From contig NZ_CP134499.1 of the NCBI RefSeq assembly GCF_031764535.1, forward strand, positions 930,001-994,000: a stretch of 64,000 nt of DNA, read 5' to 3'. The translations under genes and the position numbers were made by a program. Shown here piece by piece: positions 29,268 through 36,719 of this stretch. Source of the stretch: Pseudomonas sp. SG20056 (GTDB taxonomy: Bacteria > Pseudomonadota > Gammaproteobacteria > Pseudomonadales > Pseudomonadaceae). Below the pieces are notes generated by a model. The model was not told where the DNA came from. It made no database searches and saw only the letters and a program-made list of their open reading frames with translations. Every line of letters starts with the position of its first letter. Within the stretch, counting starts at the first letter, position 1.

Positions 29268-29891
29268 ATGAAATTGTTCTGCCATTGCTGCGGCAGCCAT
29301 AAAAACCACATCGTGATAGCCGAAAAGATCGTTAAGTCAAATCCTGGCTGTGAAGATCTTTGGGGCGAAAATCATTACTTTGCTCAATGCGCAGGCTGTG
29401 ACGCTTTCACTTATGCAATATCGAGTTGGAGCGAATGGGACTGGAACCCTCGTACTGGAGAAATGGATCTAACGTGGAAAACCTATCCTAGGTCATCTAC
29501 CGAGCGACAACCAATGGACAACATTGATGACCTGCCAAAGAAAATTCGCGCAATTTATCTTGAAATAATTGGCTCAATGAATGCCCAGCTTCCCATACTT
29601 GCAGCAATTGGTTTAAGAGCGCTAATCGAAGCAGTATGCAAAGAGCGCGGAATTACAGCGCCAAACCTTGAAAAATTAATTGATGGCTTAGCTACTAATG
29701 GCATCCTTTCACAAGCCCAAGCATCAATTCTTCACGGACACAGATTTCTAGGAAATACAGCGGCACACGAAATTGTCTCTCCAAACCCTAAAGAGCTAAT
29801 TGCCGCCGTAGAAATTGCAGAAACGGTCATGCGAACAATATATGTTTTACCAGAGCTATCGAAGCAAATTACTACCGGGAAAAAAACCTAA
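29268..29891 (+). CDS. DUF4145-type protein (HEPN clan) in a gene cassette
   Basis: This 207-residue protein has an N-terminal zinc ribbon (CHCCG at residues 5-9, CAGC around 45-50) and a C-terminal helical DUF4145-like domain. The HEPN-like end RFLGNTAAHE places R159 and H167 as possible active-site residues. DUF4145 proteins are common in cassettes, islands and restriction systems, but their activity is mostly unknown. The cassette is 29255-29955. The gene starts seven bases after the core site with little ribosome-site sequence, as is common for cassettes. Confidence 0.8.
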   Translation: MKLFCHCCGSHKNHIVIAEKIVKSNPGCEDLWGENHYFAQCAGCDAFTYAISSWSEWDWNPRTGEMDLTWKTYPRSSTERQPMDNIDDLPKKIRAIYLEIIGSMNAQLPILAAIGLRALIEAVCKERGITAPNLEKLIDGLATNGILSQAQASILHGHRFLGNTAAHEIVSPNPKELIAAVEIAETVMRTIYVLPELSKQITTGKKT

Positions 29892-29961
29892 CAACAGGTT
29901 CAAACCCTTCGCTTCGCTCGCTGGGACGGGATAAAGCCCGCCCCTTAACCAAGCGTTAGGC
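29886..29961 (+). repeat. integron attC site 2
   Basis: It runs from CCTAAC (29887-29892) to GTTAGGC (29955-29961). The centre contains AACAGGTTC, CTTCGCTTCGCTCGCTGGGA and GGGATAAAGCCC and is very close to attC 1 and 3. It separates cassettes 2 and 3. Confidence 0.9.
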
Positions 29962-29986
29962 TACAAATAACTACCGGAGGCACCCA

Positions 29987-30196
29987 GTGACAACTCAAAC
30001 TATTTACTGCAGCAAATGCCGCGACGCCAATGGTCATCTTATTGCACGCGGGAAAGTCGGCTCCGAGATATTCAGGCGTGTAAGAGTCACTGGTCGCAAT
30101 AAGAACGGCTCATATCAGTGCGTATGCGAGTGCGGCCATACTTGGTCGTCGAAGTCCAAAGAAGCAGCCACCATTTACCAACAAGCTGCATGCTAG
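29987..30196 (+). CDS. small cysteine-rich cassette protein
   Basis: This 69-residue protein has CSKC at residues 8-11 and CVCECGH near 46-52, a likely zinc ribbon, and a basic middle part. It starts with GTG 7 bases after a GGAGG site. It occupies the third cassette (29956-30268). The function is unknown; nucleic-acid binding is plausible for a zinc ribbon of this size. Confidence 0.7.
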   Translation: MTTQTIYCSKCRDANGHLIARGKVGSEIFRRVRVTGRNKNGSYQCVCECGHTWSSKSKEAATIYQQAAC

Positions 30197-30198
30197 CA

Positions 30199-30274
30199 GC
30201 CTAACAACCGGTTCAAGCCGTTCGCTACGCTCACTGGGACGGGCTAAAGCCCTGCCCTTAACCAGACGTTATAA
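30199..30274 (+). repeat. integron attC site 3
   Basis: It runs from GCCTAAC (30199-30205) to GTTATAA (30268-30274), with the same AACCGGTTC, TTCGCTACGCTCACTGGGA and GGGCTAAAGCCC centre. Its R'' matches the start of cassette 3, and its R' opens cassette 4. Confidence 0.88.
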
Positions 30275-30282
30275 GGGAAATC

Positions 30283-30864
30283 ATGCCTCTAGACCTCCCC
30301 CCCTGTGATAGTTGGGCTTGTATAAATAGTTTTTCTTCCTGGGTTTCCGTCATATTGACGCTGGCAATATCCGGGTCATCATTAACCATTTCCATCCTGG
30401 CTTATCGCTATGCGAGGAGAAAGGATAGCCATTGCGCAAAAGTCTACTTAGAGACAGGGTTCATGATGCCTCCGGGCCGTGGCTCTATTGAATTCATGAG
30501 CGCGACAGTTACGAACATTGGATTCCGCACGCTTCTTTTGAATGGGTATTCCTGGGAGTATAAGGAGCTCCTTGGGAAACCGATGCAGTTGATTTCATCT
30601 TTTACGAATACGGTTCAAAATCAATTTTCAGATAAATTGCCAAAAGAGCTAAAAGAGGGACAGCAAGCTGTTTTTTATATGCAGCGTGATATTTTCGTAG
30701 GAGATAATGGCCTTCTAGTCAGCCTAAGTCCTCTGCAAGCTTGGTATCTTATCTCGTCTTTAAAAATAACAGCAAAATTCTCAACTTATCGACACACTGA
30801 GCGTGTGCCAAAGAAGATTAGAAAAATGATTTGGCAGCAATACAAACATGTGCGTAAAGGTTAA
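30283..30864 (+). CDS. cassette-borne membrane-anchored hypothetical protein
   Basis: This 193-residue protein has one strong membrane segment at about 20-41 and a cytoplasmic remainder with no motif I recognise. An AAGGGA ribosome site lies inside the cassette start. It is the fourth cassette gene, but no attC with the complementary TTATAAC end follows. A hairpin terminator comes instead, so the array is broken here. The sequence is AT-rich compared with the core genes. Confidence 0.7.
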   Translation: MPLDLPPCDSWACINSFSSWVSVILTLAISGSSLTISILAYRYARRKDSHCAKVYLETGFMMPPGRGSIEFMSATVTNIGFRTLLLNGYSWEYKELLGKPMQLISSFTNTVQNQFSDKLPKELKEGQQAVFYMQRDIFVGDNGLLVSLSPLQAWYLISSLKITAKFSTYRHTERVPKKIRKMIWQQYKHVRKG

Positions 30865-30868
30865 AGCT

Positions 30869-30905
30869 AGGCGCTCAATTAGACGCAATAAGCCAGCGCC
30901 TTTTT
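30869..30905 (+). terminator. rho-independent terminator after the fourth cassette gene
   Basis: AGGCGCT (30869-30875) pairs with AGCGCCT (30895-30901), followed by TTTTT. It sits five bases after the stop codon, where an attC would be expected. Confidence 0.7.
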
Positions 30906-30938
30906 CCGCTATTTAACTTAGCGTTACAGCCCTGCTCA

Positions 30939-31487
30939 CTAATTTCTATGCTGCAACCCCACACGAGACTTACAGTTTCTTTGCTCAACGCTTCCATTAG
31001 GGCGGCTTCCGCATACCCAGTCTTTTTGCTTTAGTTCTTCTTTGATCACAGTCACCCGCATTTTTGCGGCGGGTTTTTCTGGCTCGATTGGTTGATAGGT
31101 TTCTTCGAAGGCCAGCACATTATCTGCGCCTCGCGGTTTGTAGTTCAGGTCATTGAACACTGTTTGTTTGGTGGCGGTGTTTTCGCTTGTAGGCAGTTCC
31201 GCTTGCGGTTGAGACATTGCGTCTCGCCTTGCCTGCTCTTCGACCACTTTGCTCCAATCCGTTTCGGGCTCTGCTCGACGGATCTCGGCAACTGGTAGTG
31301 GTTTTGGCTGTTGCTTACTTTCTGCCAGGTTCTTTACGGTGCTCTGCAGGAACGCTTGGCTAGCTAGGTAAAGTGCGCCGACGGTGATAACGGTGCCGAT
31401 CAGGCCCGGTATCACCACACCCAGGTTGCCGCTCTTGCGGCTGCTGCTCCTGATCCATTCGGGGGCGTCATGCCTGTCAGCCTTCAT
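30939..31487 (-). CDS. membrane-anchored hypothetical protein beside the phage module
   Basis: This 182-residue protein has one membrane segment at about 22-45 and a hydrophilic, Pro/Glu-rich periplasmic or cytoplasmic tail with one Cys pair near the C-terminus (VCGSRPNGS, RNCKSR). I do not recognise it. I chose ATG 31487 after GGGAGAGAAAAGG; an ATG nine codons upstream has a poor ribosome site. It is in the same direction as the phage repressor gene 57 bases away. Confidence 0.65.
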   Translation of the reverse strand: MKADRHDAPEWIRSSSRKSGNLGVVIPGLIGTVITVGALYLASQAFLQSTVKNLAESKQQPKPLPVAEIRRAEPETDWSKVVEEQARRDAMSQPQAELPTSENTATKQTVFNDLNYKPRGADNVLAFEETYQPIEPEKPAAKMRVTVIKEELKQKDWVCGSRPNGSVEQRNCKSRVGLQHRN

Positions 31488-31544
31488 CCTTTTCTCTCCC
31501 TGTCCTTCGGGCATACCAGCGCCTAGTCACTTCCTGGGTGATCG

Positions 31545-31814
31545 CTATCCCGCGTTGGGTTGGTTCAAGTTTCGGTTGGCTTCGTCGTAGTCAGGACTTG
31601 TCTGGCCAATCTCCGGCGCTACCTGTCCGCTCGCAATCCAGAAAGCGTATTGAGGAAACATCTGCACGATGGCCTCGATGTCCTGTTCGTTGGCACGCCT
31701 CTTTCCGTTTCTCAGGTGATACCAGCTGCTCCGGTCTATGCCTGTCAGCTTTTCAAGCTTAGGGGCCGAAAGCTTTTCCTTATCCCAAACGGATATCAAT
31801 CTTTCTCTTATCAT
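31545..31814 (-). CDS. phage-type HTH repressor
   Basis: This 89-residue protein has a helix-turn-helix at about 14-50 (LSAPKLEKLTGIDRSSWYHL, GKRRANEQDIEAIVQMFPQY) of the type found in short C-type repressors. It is divergent from the phage early genes across a 132-base region full of repeats. The position, size and orientation match the Pf4 repressor (Pf4r). Confidence 0.75.
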   Translation of the reverse strand: MIRERLISVWDKEKLSAPKLEKLTGIDRSSWYHLRNGKRRANEQDIEAIVQMFPQYAFWIASGQVAPEIGQTSPDYDEANRNLNQPNAG

Positions 31815-31887
31815 TCCGAAAGCATCTAAAAAGCTTGCATATAGTGGTGGTTTCTTTGTGGTGTCTTGCCTAATATCTCGTCCGAGG

Positions 31888-31938
31888 CTTGCATTATGTG
31901 CAAGGCATCTAATGCAAGATATAGCGGAATATAGCGGA
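31888..31938. promoter_or_regulatory. operator region of the phage switch
   Basis: CTTGCA-TTATG-TGCAAG (31888-31904) is an inverted repeat. ATAGCGGA occurs twice exactly ten bases apart (31921-31928 and 31931-31938), just upstream of the first early gene; its second copy overlaps that gene's ribosome site. CTTGCATATAG near 31833 is a further related copy. They are likely binding sites for the repressor or the first early protein. Confidence 0.5.
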
Positions 31939-31946
31939 GCAAGCTG

Positions 31947-32168
31947 ATGCTACCACCTGAAGGTCTTGACCCCCAAAAGCTGCACGGTGCACCGCCCTTG
32001 ATGCCGTGGCAGAAATTCGCCGAGTGGATCGGTATGGGCGACGAACCCGTTGTTGTACGTACTTGGGTGGAGCGTAATTACCTGCCTTCGCAGAAGCTGG
32101 GCAAACGCACCATGGTCAATGTGGCACTGCTGCATCAACAGCTTCTCGAACAGGAGTGGACGCTGTGA
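31947..32168 (+). CDS. small DNA-binding protein, excisionase-like
   Basis: This 73-residue protein contains MPWQKFAEWIGMGDEPVVV and TWVERNYLPSQKLGKRTMVN, the pattern of winged-helix excisionase/AlpA-type proteins, and resembles the first early gene of Pf-like phages. It may act as excisionase and anti-repressor. The GGAG ribosome site is eight bases before ATG. Its stop overlaps the Arc-like gene start (GTGA). Confidence 0.65.
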   Translation: MLPPEGLDPQKLHGAPPLMPWQKFAEWIGMGDEPVVVRTWVERNYLPSQKLGKRTMVNVALLHQQLLEQEWTL

Positions 32169-32335
32169 GTCGAACAGACCCGCAATTCAAGCTGCGTGTG
32201 CCTGCCGCACTACGCCTCCAGATTGAACAAGCCGCCCATGCCTCGCGTCGCTCGATGAACGCTGAAATGGTCGTGCGCCTGGAAGCCAGCTTCGCCAAGG
32301 AACAGCCCCTGCAGGAGAAATCCCATGATCAGTGA
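32165..32335 (+). CDS. Arc-family ribbon-helix-helix DNA-binding protein
   Basis: This 56-residue protein starts at GTG 32165, overlapping the previous stop. PQFKLRVPAALRLQIEQAAH and SRRSMNAEMVVRLEASF match the Arc repressor fold: a beta strand reading DNA followed by two helices, with the family's conserved SxNAE-type turn. It is likely a dimeric transcriptional regulator of the mini-phage. It is short enough to be missed by length-filtered gene calling. Confidence 0.8.
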   Translation: MSRTDPQFKLRVPAALRLQIEQAAHASRRSMNAEMVVRLEASFAKEQPLQEKSHDQ

Positions 32336-32537
32336 TGACAGCCTAGACCTGTGCAGCGTGAAGACCTTCGCCGAAATGAGCGGCATATCCATCGAAGAGG
32401 CAATCGACTGGGTAGACAACGGCACCGTCCCCAGCATGCGACTGGCCGACTTCCGCATGGTCAACCTAGCTCGCCTGCGTGCTGACTTGCTCAAGGGCAA
32501 AACCGAGTTCAAAGCGGGGGACTACAGCCATGCGTAA
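32325..32537 (+). CDS. small phage protein, HTH-like
   Basis: This 70-residue protein contains CSVKTFAEMSGISIEEAIDW and NGTVPSMRLADFRMVNLARL, an arrangement seen in small MerR/excisionase-like DNA-binding proteins of Pf-like phages. The ATG follows GGAGAAATCCC and overlaps the Arc-like gene. It ends inside the start of the next gene. The exact role is unknown. Confidence 0.65.
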   Translation: MISDDSLDLCSVKTFAEMSGISIEEAIDWVDNGTVPSMRLADFRMVNLARLRADLLKGKTEFKAGDYSHA

Positions 32538-32919
32538 GCCACCAGTCCAGATCGATACCGCCACCGCCATGGCTTACGTGGGTAAGGCCGTGCTGATGGA
32601 GTTGCACATGGATGAAGATGAACCGCCTTACTGGTGCTGCAAGCACATCGTTGGACTTGTGCTGACCAAGGACGGCGTATGGGACTTTCCCTATTTCATG
32701 ACTATGAGCCTGACTCCCGATGGTCGTACGCCTTTCGAAGTGCCCTTTAACGACATTCTGTCCATTCGGGTGATGCAGCACCGCGACCGGCATGGTTCCG
32801 GCAACGTACTGGACTGCATCACCCACCCTAACTCGGCCGAGTCAGGGGCCGCGCTCCCGGCTCGTCGGAACAGCTCCACCGTTCCGTCGAACGGAAGCAC
32901 GGGCGCAGCGCACCCTTGA
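32530..32919 (+). CDS. conserved Pf-like phage hypothetical protein
   Basis: This 129-residue protein starts at ATG 32530, overlapping the preceding gene by eight bases. It is a compact domain up to about residue 100 ([40 protein letters not shown]), followed by a Ser/Ala-rich tail. Similar small genes precede the ssDNA-binding and coat genes in Pf phages. I cannot assign a function. Confidence 0.6.
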   Translation: MRKPPVQIDTATAMAYVGKAVLMELHMDEDEPPYWCCKHIVGLVLTKDGVWDFPYFMTMSLTPDGRTPFEVPFNDILSIRVMQHRDRHGSGNVLDCITHPNSAESGAALPARRNSSTVPSNGSTGAAHP

Positions 32920-32931
32920 CGCGGATTGCCT

Positions 32932-33381
32932 ATGAACAGCCTGACAACGGGAGCATGGGGTAGCTTCTCCGCCCCATGCTCCCGAGCCCTCGGCGGCAAG
33001 AGCGGGATGACAAGGGCAGCGCCCTTGGTGTGCTTTGCCCAGCCCGCACCGCTGCATTTCGCTGACTGCCTGCACATGCTGTTTCTGGTGCTGCTCAGCG
33101 CCTTCCTGTGGTTTGCCAACCTGCCGCCCGATGGTCGCCCGCAGTTGTTCCCATTCACCCTGGAACAAGCCTGCCCAGAACAACCGCCCAACCTCCTAAC
33201 CGATTCCATAACCCTGATTGAGCAAGAGCTGTGCGCCACGGCTGTCGTTCGTTCGCACGCCGAGGCACGAGGCGCGCGAGCGCACGACAGCGGTGAGGCG
33301 CGTACTCGCGAGCGCGGGAGTGGCTCGGTTCAGAACGACGGCGCGAGCGAGGCTCGCGCCGGTGCGCTGACGTCCCTGTAA
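32932..33381 (+). CDS. doubtful small membrane-segment ORF before rep
   Basis: This open frame of 149 codons has one hydrophobic stretch ([20 protein letters not shown]). The second half translates strongly repetitive GCGCGAGC-type DNA into low-complexity Ala/Arg/Ser, so that part may be structured non-coding DNA, possibly a replication origin or packaging-type hairpin region, and not protein. No clear ribosome site is seen. Confidence 0.3.
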   Translation: MNSLTTGAWGSFSAPCSRALGGKSGMTRAAPLVCFAQPAPLHFADCLHMLFLVLLSAFLWFANLPPDGRPQLFPFTLEQACPEQPPNLLTDSITLIEQELCATAVVRSHAEARGARAHDSGEARTRERGSGSVQNDGASEARAGALTSL

Positions 33382-33434
33382 CACGTCAGATAACGACTTT
33401 AGAACTTCCGCAATAACTGGCATTAGGTGAAGAA

Positions 33435-34718
33435 ATGACAATGGTAAAAGATCATCAGCGTTTGAATCTTCTGACTGCAGAGGATGACAAACACGGGCGT
33501 CTGTTTGTTGACCCTGGCAACGTCACGTTCACCGACCTGTCAGGCGTTCGCCTGCTGCGCTGTGGCGTCGATACCGTGCGCCAGCTGTACAAAGGGCTGA
33601 TTCGCCCGGAGATCATGGCGCTTTTTGAAGTGCCTGGCACCTTGGTCGACTTCGCTGGCCAGCGTTGGCATTCGGGCCGGGTAGGGCGCGACTCCGGCTA
33701 CCAGTACAAGCTGCAGAATGCAGACCTGGGCATCATCCTGCTGGTGAAGAACTTCAACGCCAAGCTGGAGAACATCGGCCCGCATCTGAAAATCGAAGTG
33801 TCGCCCCATGCCATCGACAGCCTGTCGCCTGAGCGCCTGCAGGATCGATTAGATTTCTATGCATCCCAGGTGATGACGCATGTGGAAATCAACCAGTGTG
33901 CCGTCCACCTTGCATTAGACCTGCAGGGCTGGACGCCTCCCACCGATCTGGTGGCCCGCATGCACTGCAAGGCCCGCACACAGCGCGACATATCGGGCAT
34001 CAGTGAAATCAACTGGGCGACCAAGTCCAGCACCTACGGCCGCGGTGAAACCTCGATGTTTGGTTCTGCCAGTGGCATCCAGCTGTGTATCTACAACAAA
34101 ACCGAGCAGGCCAAGGCCACGGACAAGCTCGACTACTGGGAAAGCGTCTGGAAGCGTCGCGACAGCTTCGATGCTGCAGACCCGCAGAACTACAACCCCG
34201 AGCAACCGGTATGGCGTGTAGAGCTGCGTTATCACCATTCGATCATCCAGCAATTCGCCAGTGGCTCCCTGGATGTGAAAACCGGTGAAGCCATCGACAC
34301 CCGCTCGTTTGCGGCCTTCTCCGGGCATCTGGACGGCCTGTGGCGCTATGGGTTGGGGCAATTCAAGTTGTTGAGCCGACCGGGCTACTTCGCCCCCATC
34401 TGGACACTTATTCGCGAGGACGTGCGCGTGGACCTACCTGTTGATTCCCTGCTTGAGGACACTGAATACAAGCGCTACTACAAGACCTCCCGTGGCTTCT
34501 CGGGCAAGAACGTGGAGCTGTTCCTGGGAAACTTCGTAAGCCTGCTGGCAAGGGAGCGGGTGGGCGCAAAAAAGGCGTTTGATCGGCTGCAAACCTGGGA
34601 ATGCTGGCCGGTCATTCGCGATCACTATGCAGCCAAGGACATGAGCGAGCACGACATCTACAAGCACATAAAGAAGCTGCTGGAAGAGCGCAGCGTTCGG
34701 TGGGGTCGTGCTGTATGA
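33435..34718 (+). CDS. Pf-like filamentous phage replication initiation protein
   Basis: This 427-residue protein belongs to the Rep_trans-like replication initiation family, as does the large protein preceding the integrase in Pf1/Pf4 (PA0727-like). It should nick the origin and start rolling-circle replication of the excised element. Visible stretches include the YRVELRYHHS-like core WRVELRYHHSIIQQFASGS and C-terminal helices. AGGTGAAGAA precedes ATG. Its stop overlaps the integrase start by four bases. Confidence 0.82.
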   Translation: MTMVKDHQRLNLLTAEDDKHGRLFVDPGNVTFTDLSGVRLLRCGVDTVRQLYKGLIRPEIMALFEVPGTLVDFAGQRWHSGRVGRDSGYQYKLQNADLGIILLVKNFNAKLENIGPHLKIEVSPHAIDSLSPERLQDRLDFYASQVMTHVEINQCAVHLALDLQGWTPPTDLVARMHCKARTQRDISGISEINWATKSSTYGRGETSMFGSASGIQLCIYNKTEQAKATDKLDYWESVWKRRDSFDAADPQNYNPEQPVWRVELRYHHSIIQQFASGSLDVKTGEAIDTRSFAAFSGHLDGLWRYGLGQFKLLSRPGYFAPIWTLIREDVRVDLPVDSLLEDTEYKRYYKTSRGFSGKNVELFLGNFVSLLARERVGAKKAFDRLQTWECWPVIRDHYAAKDMSEHDIYKHIKKLLEERSVRWGRAV

Positions 34719-35740
34719 GTGTGAAGCGGCGCGATGATGGTCGCTGGTTGGCAGATGTTCAGCCGATCCGTGGCCAACGCTTCCGCAAGCTCTTTGATAC
34801 CAAGGGTGAAGCCCAGCGTTACGAGACGTTCATTCTGGCCAACAAAGCCAAGGATGCCGGCTGGAACCCCAAGGCATCAGACCGCCGCAAGCTGTCGGAA
34901 CTGGTGACGCTCTGGTATGACCTGCACGGCCACATGCTCAAGGATGGCGTGCGCAGAAAATCTAAGCTCGATGCTCTTTGCGTTCGGCTTCGTAACCCGT
35001 CAGCTGCCAAGCTCGATGCTTCGGTCTACGCCCATGATCGGCGTATACGCTCTGAAAACGGCACCAGTCCTAAGACCCTCAACAATGAGTTGGGCTACCT
35101 GCGTGCGGTGTTCAATGAGCTTCGCGGCCTAGGCCAGATCGACTACGCCAACCCATTGGAGCTGGTGAAGCCATTCCGCATTGATGAGCGTGAATTGTCC
35201 TGGCTCACAGATGATCAGGTAACCATTCTGCTGGACGCTATCCGTAAGCACTCGGACAACCCGCATGTTGAACCGATCACCCTGCTTTGCCTTGCAACTG
35301 GTGCGCGTTGGTCTGAGGCAGAAGGGTTAATCCCGGCTCGGTTGCGTAATGGCTCGGTGACTTACAGCAAGACCAAATCCAGCCGCGTCCGCACTGTGCC
35401 AATTGATCCGGCCCTGGAGACATTCATAAGGGATCACTGGAAGCGTCATGGCCAGTTCACAGGCTCAATCAGCTCGTTTCGTCGTGCCCTGGTTCGATCA
35501 GGAATCCAGCTACCGAAAGGGCAGGCCAGCCACGCGCTACGCCACACCTTTGCCAGTCACTTCATACAAAAGGGCGGCAACATCCTGACCCTGCAAAAGA
35601 TCCTGGGTCACTCCAGCTTGGCTATGACAATGCGCTACTCGCACCTGGCCCCGGAGCATCTGGCCGAGGCGGTGAGGCTCAGCCCGTTGGTTGGGATAGG
35701 ATTTGCACGTAACTCATTGGAACCCGAGGTAGACGAATAG
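34715..35740 (+). CDS. tyrosine recombinase (Pf-like integrase)
   Basis: This 341-residue site-specific recombinase has an N-terminal AP2-like/arm-binding part (MSVKRRDDGRWLADV), a core-binding domain at about 90-150 and a catalytic domain with TGARWSEA, HALRHTFASHF and LGHSSLAMTMRYSHL. All active-site residues (R, H-x-x-R, H, Y) seem present. ATG 34715 overlaps the rep stop, the same rep-int order as in Pf4. It should act on the att-like 17-base cores at 27935 and 36545. Confidence 0.93.
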   Translation: MSVKRRDDGRWLADVQPIRGQRFRKLFDTKGEAQRYETFILANKAKDAGWNPKASDRRKLSELVTLWYDLHGHMLKDGVRRKSKLDALCVRLRNPSAAKLDASVYAHDRRIRSENGTSPKTLNNELGYLRAVFNELRGLGQIDYANPLELVKPFRIDERELSWLTDDQVTILLDAIRKHSDNPHVEPITLLCLATGARWSEAEGLIPARLRNGSVTYSKTKSSRVRTVPIDPALETFIRDHWKRHGQFTGSISSFRRALVRSGIQLPKGQASHALRHTFASHFIQKGGNILTLQKILGHSSLAMTMRYSHLAPEHLAEAVRLSPLVGIGFARNSLEPEVDE

Positions 35741-36439
35741 GGCCGCGCCAATGGCGGTTATCGGGTACCTCAAACGGTACATCCTAATAAGCGATTTGAT
35801 AGCTTCCCTATGTGGGTCGATAGGGCGTTTAGTAGTGAATGCGCTTAGCCGCCAAGTCATCTTCATGATTTTATAGCAATTCCTGACGTCTCTAAGAAGC
35901 AGGAAAGTAGTCAAAAGTCCTGTGGTCAATAGGGCGATTGACCTTGAAGTAGATGGCATCCAAGCAAAACTACTCTCTGTAGCGGCGAGGGCTAGCCCCA
36001 CACCAAATACCCATACGACCCATATGTTACGCGCTGGGACGAACCGCTGTATGGGCTTTAGCCAGCTATCAAGTTCTTCTAGCTTTGTTGGAAACCAGCC
36101 TCTAATTTTCGACTCGTCAACTGATAGCCGGCCATAGCTCTCCTTTTTCGATTGCCAGTGATGTGGCTGGGGTACGTCACTCATGTATTGGATGACGCGC
36201 TCGAAAATCATCGACCGATCTGTCCAGCGCTTACCGAGAATTATCCTCGTGTTGGCTGGTGCCTCTAGATGCCATCTGACTATTTGTGAGTCAGGTAGGC
36301 GAGAGCCGATAACCCTGAAGTTCAGATAGATTTTGCCCTCCCGGTAAGTGGCCCAGGACAGGAGTAGCCCATCTCTGTATTCAGGCTCGCGAGGGTCGCC
36401 ATTGTCGTGAGTAACCACATAGGTTGGGTGTTCCGTCAT
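35714..36439 (-). CDS. membrane protein of unknown function between integrase and att
   Basis: This 241-residue protein has an N-terminal soluble domain of about 130 residues (VVTHDNGDPREPEYRDGLLL, LNFRVIGSRL), then hydrophobic segments near 138-155, 165-183 and 220-238. I do not recognise it. Its end overlaps the integrase end by 27 bases, tail to tail. Cargo genes in this position of Pf-like phages often protect the host or block other phages, as the toxin-antitoxin pair does next to the older integrase. Confidence 0.65.
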   Translation of the reverse strand: MTEHPTYVVTHDNGDPREPEYRDGLLLSWATYREGKIYLNFRVIGSRLPDSQIVRWHLEAPANTRIILGKRWTDRSMIFERVIQYMSDVPQPHHWQSKKESYGRLSVDESKIRGWFPTKLEELDSWLKPIQRFVPARNIWVVWVFGVGLALAATESSFAWMPSTSRSIALLTTGLLTTFLLLRDVRNCYKIMKMTWRLSAFTTKRPIDPHREAIKSLIRMYRLRYPITAIGAALFVYLGFQ

Positions 36440-36465
36440 GTTGCCGCTTCCGTTCTGGCAGGTGT

Positions 36466-36493
36466 GACACTTTCGGGACAGTCGACAAGTGTC
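36466..36493. repeat. inverted GACACTT repeat near the right att
   Basis: GACACTT (36466-36472) is inverted at 36487-36493. The same heptamer occurs twice near the left att (28071, 28203). All four copies lie inside the element, as integrase arm sites would. Confidence 0.45.
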
Positions 36494-36501
36494 GAAAGCA
36501 A

Positions 36502-36535
36502 AAAGCCCCGAAATTCCGAGGAAAATCAGGGCTTT
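36502..36535. terminator. terminator-like hairpin next to the right att
   Basis: AAAGCCC (36502-36508) pairs with GGGCTTT (36529-36535), and includes the AGGAAAATCAGGG block shared with the left att. It has T- and A-rich flanks and may work in both directions. Confidence 0.55.
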
Positions 36536-36544
36536 AAGTGCTGC

Positions 36545-36561
36545 TATTTGGTGGGCCGGGG
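36545..36561 (-). other. att-like core, right copy
   Basis: TATTTGGTGGGCCGGGG is identical to 27935-27951. Beyond these 17 bases the T-arm-like sequence seen on the left is degenerate here, so the shared core ends at the G run. With the left copy it brackets about 8.6 kb. Confidence 0.65.
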
Positions 36562-36719
36562 TAATCTGAAATGATTCTCTATCCTTTTGATTTTAAAGAA
36601 AAAATCTCGTTTAAAATTGTTCATGGAATACATTTTGGAATACCAAGCTTAGCCCTTTGGGTTCCAGCAGCAGGCACTGAGGTCTTAGGTCGGGATGACA
36701 GTGCTTGCCCTCGAGACAA

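Noticed and set aside
28431..30274. Reading the attC repeats as a CRISPR array
   Set aside because: Repeats are about 76 bases, imperfect, and separated by genes of different length, which fits integron attC sites and not CRISPR repeats and spacers.
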